From Luteolibacter ambystomatis (GTDB lineage: Bacteria; Verrucomicrobiota; Verrucomicrobiia; Verrucomicrobiales; Akkermansiaceae), in the NCBI RefSeq assembly GCF_018137965.1, contig NZ_CP073100.1, positions 62,001 to 126,000 on the forward strand: a stretch of 64,000 nucleotides of DNA, given 5' to 3'. The notes beneath the pieces were generated by a model. That model was given only the letters and a program-made list of their open reading frames with translations. It had not been told where the DNA came from and did not search any database. A program made the translations under genes and the position numbers. Positions 57,490-64,000 of the stretch are shown here, in pieces. Numbering within the stretch: position 1 is the first letter of the stretch; every line of letters starts with the position of its first letter.

Positions 57490-57900
57490 TCAATGAGGAT
57501 AGATCAGCAGGACGATCCACAGGGCGAGAAAGATCGCCGGGATGAAAACCGGCGCGGCAAGCCCGAGCAGACGGATGGGGGCATGATTGATGATCGGCAG
57601 ATCCTCCGGACCGCAGATGGCGTTCGCCTCCCGGCGCAGGATCGACAGTGACCAGATCGCACCCCACAGCGCCAGCCAGATGAGGGAGATGCAGGCGATG
57701 CCACCGAGCGGGATCACACGGACCAGCAGATGGTTCGCCTCCAGATAACCGCCACCGGCGAACTCCTTCGGGGCATTGAGCGAGATCGCGAACGCGCTGA
57801 GAAGAAATGCCTGAGAACTCACCAGCCACGACAGGCGCTGGTTGATCAGCGAGTGCTCGTTCTCGATGCGGCGGCGGATGGCTTCGAGCTTGGGGTTCAT
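57490..57900 (-). CDS. Small two-helix membrane protein
   Basis: 136 residues from the ATG at 57900, ending three bases before the glucosidase start, so the two are probably translated together. The N-terminal segment is amphipathic (EAIRRRIENEHSLINQRLSW). Hydrophobic segments follow at about 25-41, 60-85 (VIPLGGIACISLIWLALWGA) and 111-133 (LGLAAPVFIPAIFLALWIVL). The pattern NEHSLINQRLSWLVSSQAFL is seen in small uncharacterised membrane proteins of several phyla. No function is known; the link to the glucosidase is positional only. Confidence 0.77.
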   Translation of the reverse strand: MNPKLEAIRRRIENEHSLINQRLSWLVSSQAFLLSAFAISLNAPKEFAGGGYLEANHLLVRVIPLGGIACISLIWLALWGAIWSLSILRREANAICGPEDLPIINHAPIRLLGLAAPVFIPAIFLALWIVLLIYPH

Positions 57901-57955
57901 GGAAGAGGGACGCCGTGCGGGCGGAACGGTGGTCTGAGGAACTTTACTGGGATGA

Positions 57956-58029
57956 CCACTGATTACACTGATTGTACTGATTTTGAAGACATCTGCCGGA
58001 TTCTTCTCTTCATCAGTACCATCAGTGGT
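57956..58029. repeat. Nested inverted and direct ACTGATT repeats
   Basis: Three 9-base units starting ACTGATT lie in tandem at 57958-57984. They mirror copies further on: ACCACTGAT (57956-57964) pairs with ATCAGTGGT (58021-58029), and GTACTGAT (57974-57981) with ATCAGTAC (58012-58019). The rest of the 174-base spacer (57901-58074) shows no gene. The words recall those in the ilvB-ilvN spacer. Confidence 0.7.
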
Positions 58030-58074
58030 TTCAGATCCAAATCAGATCGGGGCCGTCAATCACAGGAAGAGAAT

Positions 58075-58947
58075 TCAGCCTCCGGTTTCAAATCCCGGGT
58101 AGAGGGTCATGCCGCCATCCACGAACAAGGTGATGCCGTGGACATAGTCGGAGTCGTCGCTGGCCAGCCACACGGCGGCGCGACCTATGTCCACTGGTTC
58201 GCCGATGCGCTTGTAGGGCACCAGCTTCATCAATGCGGCGTAGTGCTCGGGCGTGTCCCACGCGGCGGTGTTGATCGGCGTGCGGATCGCACCGGGCGCG
58301 ATCGAGTTCACACGGATGCGCCAAGGCGCGACCTCCTGTGCGATGCTTTTCATCATCAGCATCACGCCGCCCTTGGAACTGGCGTAGTTCACATGTCCTG
58401 CCCACGGGATCACTTCGTGAACGGAACTCATGCAGATGATTTTTCCGGCGGCGCAGGAGATTTCCGGACGTACGCCGCGTTTCTTGAATTCACGCACCGC
58501 CTCGCGGGCGCAGAGGAACTGGCCGGTGAGGTTCACGTCGATGACCTTCTGCCACTGGGCCAAGGTCATGTCGATGAACGGCGAATCCACCTGGAGTCCG
58601 GCGTTGTTGACCAGGATGTCCAGCGTGCCGAACTCGGCACGGACCGCGTCGAACATCGACAGCACGTCCTCCTCCTTGGAAACGTCCGCCTTCACGGCGA
58701 AGGCATGCGAACCGGACGATTCGATTTCCTTCACGACTTCCAAGGCGGCGTCTTCCTTGGACGAATAGTTCACGGCGACATTCGCCCCGGCCTGGCCGAG
58801 ACAGACCGCCACCGCGCGACCAATGCCGGAGCTGGCTCCGGTGACAAGGGCGGTCTGGCCTTCGAGGTGACGCCGGGGCGGCACATTGGGTGCTACGGCC
58901 CGGGGATAATCCTGATGATGCGGATGGGGTGGGACGGGATCCGACAT
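58075..58947 (-). CDS. Short-chain dehydrogenase (glucose 1-dehydrogenase-like)
   Basis: 290 residues from the ATG at 58947. The classical SDR fold is complete: cofactor motif TGASSGIG (about 36-43), NNAG (about 114-117), catalytic Ser in CMSSVHEVIPW and the YASSK motif (Tyr and Lys), then PGAIRTPIN. The end (DDSDYVHGITLFVDGGMTLY) matches glucose 1-dehydrogenase and related oxidoreductases, which oxidise beta-D-glucose with NAD(P). The N-terminal extension MSDPVPPHPHHQDYPRA is His/Pro-rich and typical of the YhdF/YghA-like branch. It is cytoplasmic and appears to be transcribed alone. Substrate assignment is moderate. Confidence 0.87.
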   Translation of the reverse strand: MSDPVPPHPHHQDYPRAVAPNVPPRRHLEGQTALVTGASSGIGRAVAVCLGQAGANVAVNYSSKEDAALEVVKEIESSGSHAFAVKADVSKEEDVLSMFDAVRAEFGTLDILVNNAGLQVDSPFIDMTLAQWQKVIDVNLTGQFLCAREAVREFKKRGVRPEISCAAGKIICMSSVHEVIPWAGHVNYASSKGGVMLMMKSIAQEVAPWRIRVNSIAPGAIRTPINTAAWDTPEHYAALMKLVPYKRIGEPVDIGRAAVWLASDDSDYVHGITLFVDGGMTLYPGFETGG

Positions 58948-59045
58948 GCGGCACCCCTACACATGGAACCGCGGAAAAGCGAGGAGGGTTTGGTTAGAAA
59001 GCCGTCAGATTTCCGTCGGAGGTTTGTCAGGGGATGAAGCGGGAC

Positions 59046-59387
59046 TCAGCCGAGAATGTAGGTATCCGTCCCCACATTCATGCCACACGAGTAGCAAGCC
59101 TTGGCATCGCTTGCGATGAGCGTACCGCAGGAAGGGCAGTGCAATGTGTGCTCGGCCTCCTGTTTCGGATGTTCCTTGGAGAGTTGTTCAAGGAACGCCT
59201 GAGGGGACAGGTTCGATTGGTCCGCGAGGTGTTCGATCAGGGCCCGGTTCAGGGCTCGCAGATGTTCGACCTGGGTTTCGAGGCTTTGGATGCGGCTGCC
59301 GACGTCGGTGAGATCGGGAGCCGAATGATTGATTTGGATCTGTTTGTAGACCTCCGTCAGGGACGGGCGGAACATTTTCATGCCCAT
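59046..59387 (-). CDS. Coiled-coil protein with C-terminal zinc ribbon
   Basis: 113 residues from the ATG at 59387 (a second ATG two codons later). Residues about 25-55 are a predicted coiled coil (SRIQSLETQVEHLRALNRAL). The C-terminal 35 residues form a zinc ribbon with two pairs, CPSCG and CYSCG, spaced by TLIASDAKA. This looks like a small regulatory or adaptor protein that dimerises through its helix; no family name was recognised. It is downstream of the secreted 143-residue protein on the same strand, 63 bases apart. Confidence 0.72.
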   Translation of the reverse strand: MGMKMFRPSLTEVYKQIQINHSAPDLTDVGSRIQSLETQVEHLRALNRALIEHLADQSNLSPQAFLEQLSKEHPKQEAEHTLHCPSCGTLIASDAKACYSCGMNVGTDTYILG

Positions 59388-59450
59388 GTCCGGAGGGTCT
59401 CCGGAAACAAGGATCTCCGCAATTACAAGGATCCGGAAATTTGCCAGCCG

Positions 59451-59882
59451 TTACTTCACCTCCGGAGCGGGGACTGGTGCCGGTTTGCCGGTGGTGAATT
59501 GGAGCAGTTCGGGAGGCGCTTTTTTCCAGAGATCGGGAACGGAAGTGCTGGAGACGGCGCGGAAACCGAGATCGGTTTTTTCGTAGAGATGCAGGACCGA
59601 GCGGCCGTCGTAGACCCAGATCTCGGACGGCGGTCGGAATTGCACGGCCCACTGGCCCGGCTTGACCGGCATGCCGGAGGTCGAGGTGCCAGTGGTGCTT
59701 TCACGGCCCTCCGAGACGAACGTGACCTTCACGCCGAGGGCGTCGTCCTTGATTTTCGTCAACTCGATCCTGGTGCCGGACTTGGCCTCGGTGGTGGTGC
59801 CGAAGTCGCGGAGCAAGGGTTCCGCGGCGTGGCTGGGAACACACGCCAGCAAAATTGGCAGAACGATGGCGAAGGGTTTCAT
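59451..59882 (-). CDS. Small secreted protein of unknown function
   Basis: 143 residues from the ATG at 59882. The signal peptide is MKPFAIVLPILLACVPSHA. The mature part is a short beta-rich domain (IELTKIKDDALGVKVTFVSE, GQWAVQFRPPSEIWVYDGRS, VLHLYEKTDLGFRAVSS) with a Pro/Val tail ending PAPVPAPEVK. No family was recognised. It starts seven bases after the ABC-F stop, so it is probably expressed with that gene, although the two products act in different compartments. Confidence 0.72.
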   Translation of the reverse strand: MKPFAIVLPILLACVPSHAAEPLLRDFGTTTEAKSGTRIELTKIKDDALGVKVTFVSEGRESTTGTSTSGMPVKPGQWAVQFRPPSEIWVYDGRSVLHLYEKTDLGFRAVSSTSVPDLWKKAPPELLQFTTGKPAPVPAPEVK

Positions 59883-59889
59883 CCTTGGT

Positions 59890-61500
59890 TTACGCCGTCA
59901 CCGCGCCGCGGTCGTCGTTCAGCCCGCTCTTCTCGAGGAAGTAGTCGTAGCCGCCGGCGTAGCGGGTGACGGTGCCGTTGTTGATGTGCAGCGTGGTTTC
60001 CGCGAGCGTGCGGATGAAGTGAACATCGTGGGAGATGAAGACCAGCGTGCCCTCGTAGCTCTTGAGCGCATTCACCAGCGAGTCGATGGAGAGGATGTCC
60101 AAGTGGGTGGTCGGCTCGTCCATCAGCAGCAGGTTCGGCGGATCGGTGAGGAACTTCACGAGGTTCAGTCGTGACTTTTCACCTCCGGAGAGAACGCCGC
60201 AGCGCTTCTCCACATCGGTGCGGCGGAAGAGGAAGGAACCGAGAATCGAGCGGGCTTCGTCTTCGCGGAGGGTCGGGCAGGACGCCATCACCTCTTCCAG
60301 CACGGTGTTGTCTTCATTGAGGGACTCCGAGCGGTGCTGCGAGTAGTAGCCGAGCTTGGTGGCGTAGCCGACTTCGCGCTTTCCGCCGTTGATCGGCAGC
60401 ACTCCGGCGAGAATCTTGATGAGGGTCGATTTACCCGCGCCGTTCGGGCCGACGAGTACGATCTTTTCGCCGCGCTCCAAGGTGAGATCGAGATCCTTGT
60501 AGATCTGCTTCTCACCGTACGCTTGGGAAACCTTGGTGAGCTCCATGACCTTCTGGTTGGAACGCTGTGGCTGCGGGAAGGCGAACTTGAAGGGCTTCCG
60601 TGGAGCACGCGGCTTTTCGATGCGCTCCAGTTTCTCAAGCTGTTTCACACGGCTCTGGACCTGTGCGGCCTTCGACGTGACCTGGCGGAAGCGGTCGATG
60701 AACTCCTGGGTTGCCTCGATTTCCTTCTGCTGGTTCCGGTAGGCTTGGAGCTGCTGCTCGTAGCGCTGCTCGCGCTGTTCGAGATAACTGCCGTAGTTGC
60801 CGGTGTAGGTGATGAGCTTCTGGGCATCCGGGTCGATCTCGACGACGCTTTCGACGAGCTCGTCCATGAAGTCGCGGTCGTGGGAGATCATCAGGATCGC
60901 GCCGGAGTAGTTCCGCAGATAGCGCTGGAGCCAGAGCAGGGAGAGCAGGTCGAGGTGGTTCGTCGGCTCGTCCAGCATCAGCAGGTCCGGCTCCATGACC
61001 AGGAGGCGGGCGAGATAGGCGCGCATGATCCAGCCGCCGGAGTATTCGCGGGCGGGCTTGTGGAAATCCGTCTCCTTGTAGCCGAGGCCGGCGAGGATCT
61101 TCTTCGCCTTCGGCTCGAGCTGGTAACCGTTGAGGTGGGTGAACTGGTCCTGGGCGGCAGCGTAGTCCGGGTGGCCGTGGTCGCCCTTGGCCTCATGCTC
61201 GCGCATGGTGCGGAGGATATTCACCATTTCCGGGGTGATGCCGATGGCGATCTCCAGAATGGTTTCATCGCCCGGGTCGCCAGCTTCCTGTTCGAGGTAG
61301 CCGGTGATGGCGTATTCGTCACGCTCGATCGTGCCTTCATCCTGGCTGTCCTCGCCGAGGATCATGCGGAAGAGGGTCGATTTGCCGGCGCCGTTCGGAC
61401 CGACGAGGGCGACGCGTTCGCCCCAGTTGATGGTCATTTCGGCTCCGCGGAACAGGGTGCGTCCGCCGAGGGTCTTGGTGAGCTTGTGAATGCTGAGCAC
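59890..61500 (-). CDS. ABC-F family ATPase
   Basis: 536 residues from a GTG at 61500 (LSIHKLTKTLGGRTLFRGAE); the TTG frame upstream is not homologous. ABC-F proteins have two ABC domains and no membrane part, and bind the ribosomal E site to rescue or tune translation. Domain 1 has VGPNGAGKST (33-42) and the signature YSGGWIMRAYLARLL with LLMLDEPTNHLD. A charged helical linker (about 235-300) follows. Domain 2 has a second VGPNGAGKST, the signature LSGGEKSRLNLVKFL and MDEPTTHLD. It resembles the YheS/Uup-EttA group; no subtype is claimed. Resistance function is not implied. Confidence 0.92.
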   Translation of the reverse strand: MLSIHKLTKTLGGRTLFRGAEMTINWGERVALVGPNGAGKSTLFRMILGEDSQDEGTIERDEYAITGYLEQEAGDPGDETILEIAIGITPEMVNILRTMREHEAKGDHGHPDYAAAQDQFTHLNGYQLEPKAKKILAGLGYKETDFHKPAREYSGGWIMRAYLARLLVMEPDLLMLDEPTNHLDLLSLLWLQRYLRNYSGAILMISHDRDFMDELVESVVEIDPDAQKLITYTGNYGSYLEQREQRYEQQLQAYRNQQKEIEATQEFIDRFRQVTSKAAQVQSRVKQLEKLERIEKPRAPRKPFKFAFPQPQRSNQKVMELTKVSQAYGEKQIYKDLDLTLERGEKIVLVGPNGAGKSTLIKILAGVLPINGGKREVGYATKLGYYSQHRSESLNEDNTVLEEVMASCPTLREDEARSILGSFLFRRTDVEKRCGVLSGGEKSRLNLVKFLTDPPNLLLMDEPTTHLDILSIDSLVNALKSYEGTLVFISHDVHFIRTLAETTLHINNGTVTRYAGGYDYFLEKSGLNDDRGAVTA

Positions 61501-61576
61501 GGCGGGGATGTAGGGCCGGGCGGGCCGGGTGCCAAGTTTCAAGTTCCGCCGTGAGAAATCCGCATGGGATTGGAAA

Positions 61577-61702
61577 TCAGTTGTCGTCCTGGTGGCTGGA
61601 GCCTCGGGTATAGGGATCGGACGGATCCGGGAACGACGAGAAGATGTCCCCCACGGCTCCGGCGATTTCGAGGATGAGTTCCAGCAGGGGCTCCAGTGTC
61701 AT
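61577..61702 (-). CDS. Possible small acidic protein
   Basis: 41 residues from an ATG at 61702, beginning MTLEPLLELILEIAGAVGDI and ending in a polar tail (SDPYTRGSSHQDDN). The first half is a hydrophobic, acidic amphipathic helix, the second is polar. It lies 76 bases upstream of the ABC-F gene on the same strand. The composition looks protein-like, and small helical proteins of this style occur in verrucomicrobia, but a frame this short can arise by chance. A GTG at 61777 would give a longer, less convincing form. Confidence 0.35.
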   Translation of the reverse strand: MTLEPLLELILEIAGAVGDIFSSFPDPSDPYTRGSSHQDDN

Positions 61703-61822
61703 GGCGGTTTCGTTATTGTCCCGGGGAACACCGTGGAACCATTGGAAATCCGGCCCGCGATTCCACGGGCGTCTCACAGTTAGGCGGTCCGGACGGATTT
61801 TGGATTTTCATCCCGGGTCCAA

Positions 61823-62866
61823 ATGCCAAAATGGGGGATGCAGACACGTCGTGAATGGCTGAAACTCACGGGGGCCGGACTTTTCACCACCTTGGCCGGA
61901 TGCGCTTCCTCGCAGGCCGCAGATGCCCCTGCGGCGGGCGGTCTGGGCGCGGTGGCGACCCGCAATGGGGCCAAGGGCTGGGCGCTGTGGGACGGTCATT
62001 CCAAGGTTGCGAGCTGGCATACGGATGAACGCAGTGGCTCGCTCAGCATCACGAAGACCCTTGCCGGTCTTGCCGTGACCAAGGCGGTCTCACAGGGGAA
62101 AATGTCTCTGGATGAGCCCGCCTACCACACCCTGACCGAGTGGAAGGGCGATGCGGCCAAGCAGCAGATCACCCCGCGCATGCTGCTCCAGCAGGTCTCC
62201 GGTCTTGAGAACGGTGGGAATGCCCTCTACCGCCCGGTCGTTCAGGACAAGGGCAAGGCTGCACTCAGCCTGAAGGTGGTGAACCAACCCGGCACGTTTT
62301 TCCGCTATGGGGCTTCCCACTGGGAAGTACTGGCGGAGTATCTGAACCGCCGTCTCGGCGGCGGGAACGCTCTCGAGAAGCACCTGAGCCGCAATGTGCT
62401 CAATTCGATCGGTCTGGAATCCCCCGAATGGCGGTCGGACCTGAAGGGGCGCTTCTACCTCTCCACCGGCACGAAGTTCACCGTGGAGGACCTCGGGCGG
62501 CTCGGTCGGACCTTGGCGAAGTTGTTGCGCGGAGAGAATGCCGATGGCTTTGATGCCGGGGTGTTCGCCAATGTGACACGCCCGTCGAATGCGAATCCGA
62601 TGTTCGGTGGCGGCCTGTGGAGGAATGTCCAGGTGCGGCGCGGTGGCGCGCACGGGATCGAGGTGGAGGACTCCATCGAACCGGCACCGGCAGGTGGTTT
62701 CTGGCCGGGGGCCTGCCTTTCCACGCGGAATCCGGCGGATCTGGTCGGCCTGATCGGCTCGTCCGGCCAGCGGGTGTTCATCTGGCCCTCGCGGAACCGC
62801 GTGTTCGCACGCCTTGGTGGCTCGCGGACCTGGAAGGACCGTCCGCTGCTGGAGACGCTGGCGTGA
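61823..62866 (+). CDS. Exported serine hydrolase (beta-lactamase/PBP-like)
   Basis: 347 residues from the ATG at 61823; an ATG at 61838 is the alternative and keeps the signal intact. The N-terminus combines a twin-arginine motif (TRREWLKLTG) with a lipobox (TTLAGC, Cys27), so it is probably a Tat-exported lipoprotein. The beta-lactamase-like serine hydrolase fold is marked by SLSITKTLAG with the nucleophile pair Ser75 and Lys78. A later RYGASHWEVL provides the Tyr of the second motif. Members include esterases, D-aminopeptidases and non-catalytic homologues. Substrate is unknown. It converges on the histidine kinase with three bases between the stops. Confidence 0.83.
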   Translation: MPKWGMQTRREWLKLTGAGLFTTLAGCASSQAADAPAAGGLGAVATRNGAKGWALWDGHSKVASWHTDERSGSLSITKTLAGLAVTKAVSQGKMSLDEPAYHTLTEWKGDAAKQQITPRMLLQQVSGLENGGNALYRPVVQDKGKAALSLKVVNQPGTFFRYGASHWEVLAEYLNRRLGGGNALEKHLSRNVLNSIGLESPEWRSDLKGRFYLSTGTKFTVEDLGRLGRTLAKLLRGENADGFDAGVFANVTRPSNANPMFGGGLWRNVQVRRGGAHGIEVEDSIEPAPAGGFWPGACLSTRNPADLVGLIGSSGQRVFIWPSRNRVFARLGGSRTWKDRPLLETLA

Positions 62867-62869
62867 GCC

Positions 62870-64000
62870 TCACCGTACCGGCGGCATCCGCAGGGTGAAG
62901 GTCGTGCCTCTGCCGAGCGTGCTATCCACTGTGAGGGAAGCTCCGTGGGCATCCGCGATACGTTTGCAGATGGCCAGCCCGAGACCCGCGCCGCCGGTGG
63001 AGCGGTTGCGCGAGGCATCGGCGCGGTAGAAGCGCTCGAACAAATGCGGCAGATGCTCGGCGGCGATACCAGGGCCGGTGTCGCTGATCGTGAGAATCGC
63101 GCCGCCTGCATCCAGACGGGTGCGGACGCGGACCTCCGCGCCCTCCGGGCTGTACTTCACCGCATTGGTGAGCAGGTTCATGATGATCTGCGCGAGCTGG
63201 TCGGAATTGCCGCGGCAGGGGGAGGAGCAGAGATCCTCCGATAGACGGATGTTTTTCTCCGCGGCCATCACTTCCATCAGGTGGATGTGATCACGGGCCA
63301 GATCGGCCAGATCGCAGGAGCGTACTTCCGTTTCGTGGGGAGCGGCATCGAGGACGGAGAGTTGCAGCAGCGATTCGATCAGGCCGTGCATGCGCTTCGC
63401 GGCGCGCTGGCAGATTTCGAAGGCCGCCTTGTAGTCGCTCGGGCTGCGTTCCTTCGAAAGCGCGAGCTGGGCCTGGCCGAGGATGATCGAGACGGGGGTG
63501 CGGAGTTCATGCGCGGCGTCCGAGGTGAAGCGGGCCTGCTCGTCGAAGGCGGTATCGAGGCGTTGGAAGGTCGTGTCCAAGAGGGTGGCGAGCTTGCCGA
63601 GTTCGCTTTCGGTTTCCTCGGTGCGGATGCGTTCATCGAAATGACCGGCGGCAATACGGGTGGCGGCCGCGCTGATGTGGGCAATGGGGCGCATGGCCCG
63701 CGACGCGATCCACCAGCCGATGGCGAGTCCGGCGACGAGCACGCTGCCGCCGGTGCCCGCCAGCTTCCAGGCGAAGTCGTTCATCTCACGGTGGATGCCC
63801 GCCATCGAGATGCCAGCCAGCAGACATTCGCCGGGCGGAGTAAACAGGAAAGCCTCGCGGAATCCTTCGCGGGTGCGGATGCCCTTCGCGAAGGCAGGAT
63901 CATCGGCGGGAGGCCGGATCACTCCGGTGGGCGCGGCGGCGGAGGTATCCAGCAGCGAGCCATGTCTCGTCCATGTCACATAGTAGTAGGGGAGGGCGTC
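62870..64000 (-). CDS. Sensor histidine kinase, N-terminus beyond the window (partial)
   Basis: The frame is open to the window edge (377 codons) and a GTG near 63979 is only internal, since the preceding codons (DALPYYYV) read on. A periplasmic stretch is followed by a membrane helix (SVLVAGLAIGWWIASRAM) and a HAMP segment (MRPIAHISAAATRIAAGHFD). Next are the phospho-acceptor domain with the H-box SDAAHELRTPVS and the ATPase domain with N-box QIIMNLLTNAVKYSPEG, DTGPGIA and GGAGLGLAICKRIAD. It is a classical two-component kinase of the EnvZ/CusS-like layout. The first helix and any response-regulator partner lie outside the window. The signal is unknown. Confidence 0.92.
   Translation of the reverse strand, partial: DALPYYYVTWTRHGSLLDTSAAAPTGVIRPPADDPAFAKGIRTREGFREAFLFTPPGECLLAGISMAGIHREMNDFAWKLAGTGGSVLVAGLAIGWWIASRAMRPIAHISAAATRIAAGHFDERIRTEETESELGKLATLLDTTFQRLDTAFDEQARFTSDAAHELRTPVSIILGQAQLALSKERSPSDYKAAFEICQRAAKRMHGLIESLLQLSVLDAAPHETEVRSCDLADLARDHIHLMEVMAAEKNIRLSEDLCSSPCRGNSDQLAQIIMNLLTNAVKYSPEGAEVRVRTRLDAGGAILTISDTGPGIAAEHLPHLFERFYRADASRNRSTGGAGLGLAICKRIADAHGASLTVDSTLGRGTTFTLRMPPVR

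Overview
The window is GC-rich bacterial chromosome, densely coded and mostly on the minus strand. The gene set points to Verrucomicrobiota, possibly near Luteolibacter or Verrucomicrobiaceae. This is inferred from a giant PEP-CTERM protein with autotransporter-type beta-strand repeats, a XylR-like AraC regulator with a LacI-type sensor, a MoxR/DUF58/BatA/DUF4159 operon, a Tat-exported GH109-like oxidoreductase, a long-form IspH, and scarce Shine-Dalgarno sequences. No phage, plasmid, insertion sequence or CRISPR array was seen.

Layout. 1-3 kb: the start of a minus-strand beta-strand-repeat protein, then ilvB and ilvN (acetolactate synthase) closed by a strong terminator. 3-10.6 kb: a 2045-residue surface protein facing the XylR-like regulator. 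10.7-16.2 kb: carbohydrate-related enzymes (PQQ-type sugar dehydrogenase, TIM-barrel isomerase), an AsmA-like protein, a small secreted protein, a cupin and the Nudix hydrolase RppH. 16.2-19.2 kb: a structured intergenic region (candidate sRNA), a tiny membrane protein, rsmB and ugd.

19.4-36 kb is the most distinctive part: eight tightly packed minus-strand genes. In transcription order they are a large secreted protein, MoxR AAA+ ATPase, DUF58, BatA-like vWA, a second vWA protein, a DUF4175-like coiled-coil membrane protein, DUF4159, and a HEAT-repeat / CxxC thioredoxin / CcdA-like membrane fusion. Start-stop overlaps suggest translational coupling. The likely theme is an AAA+/vWA assembly machine for the envelope joined to a trans-membrane thiol relay; the function is not established.

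36-46.3 kb: GH109-like oxidoreductase, FUSC transporter, SIMPL protein, DEAH helicase HrpA, secreted GH16 glucanase, dual-specificity phosphatase and a membrane-anchored protein. 46.3-50.5 kb: the nusA-infB-rbfA translation operon, with a terminator-like hairpin in the nusA leader and a heptamer repeat before rbfA. 50.5-54.9 kb: HAD hydrolase, tRNA-Lys, an unexplained structured spacer, modA and a one-domain ModE without modBC, ispH and a YwaF-like membrane protein. 54.9-64 kb: GH63-like glucosidase, a small membrane protein, an SDR dehydrogenase, a zinc-ribbon protein, a secreted protein, an ABC-F ATPase, a Tat/lipoprotein serine hydrolase and a histidine kinase cut by the window end.

Many start codons were moved inward from the longest open frame, because the longest frames begin at TTG or run through a neighbour.
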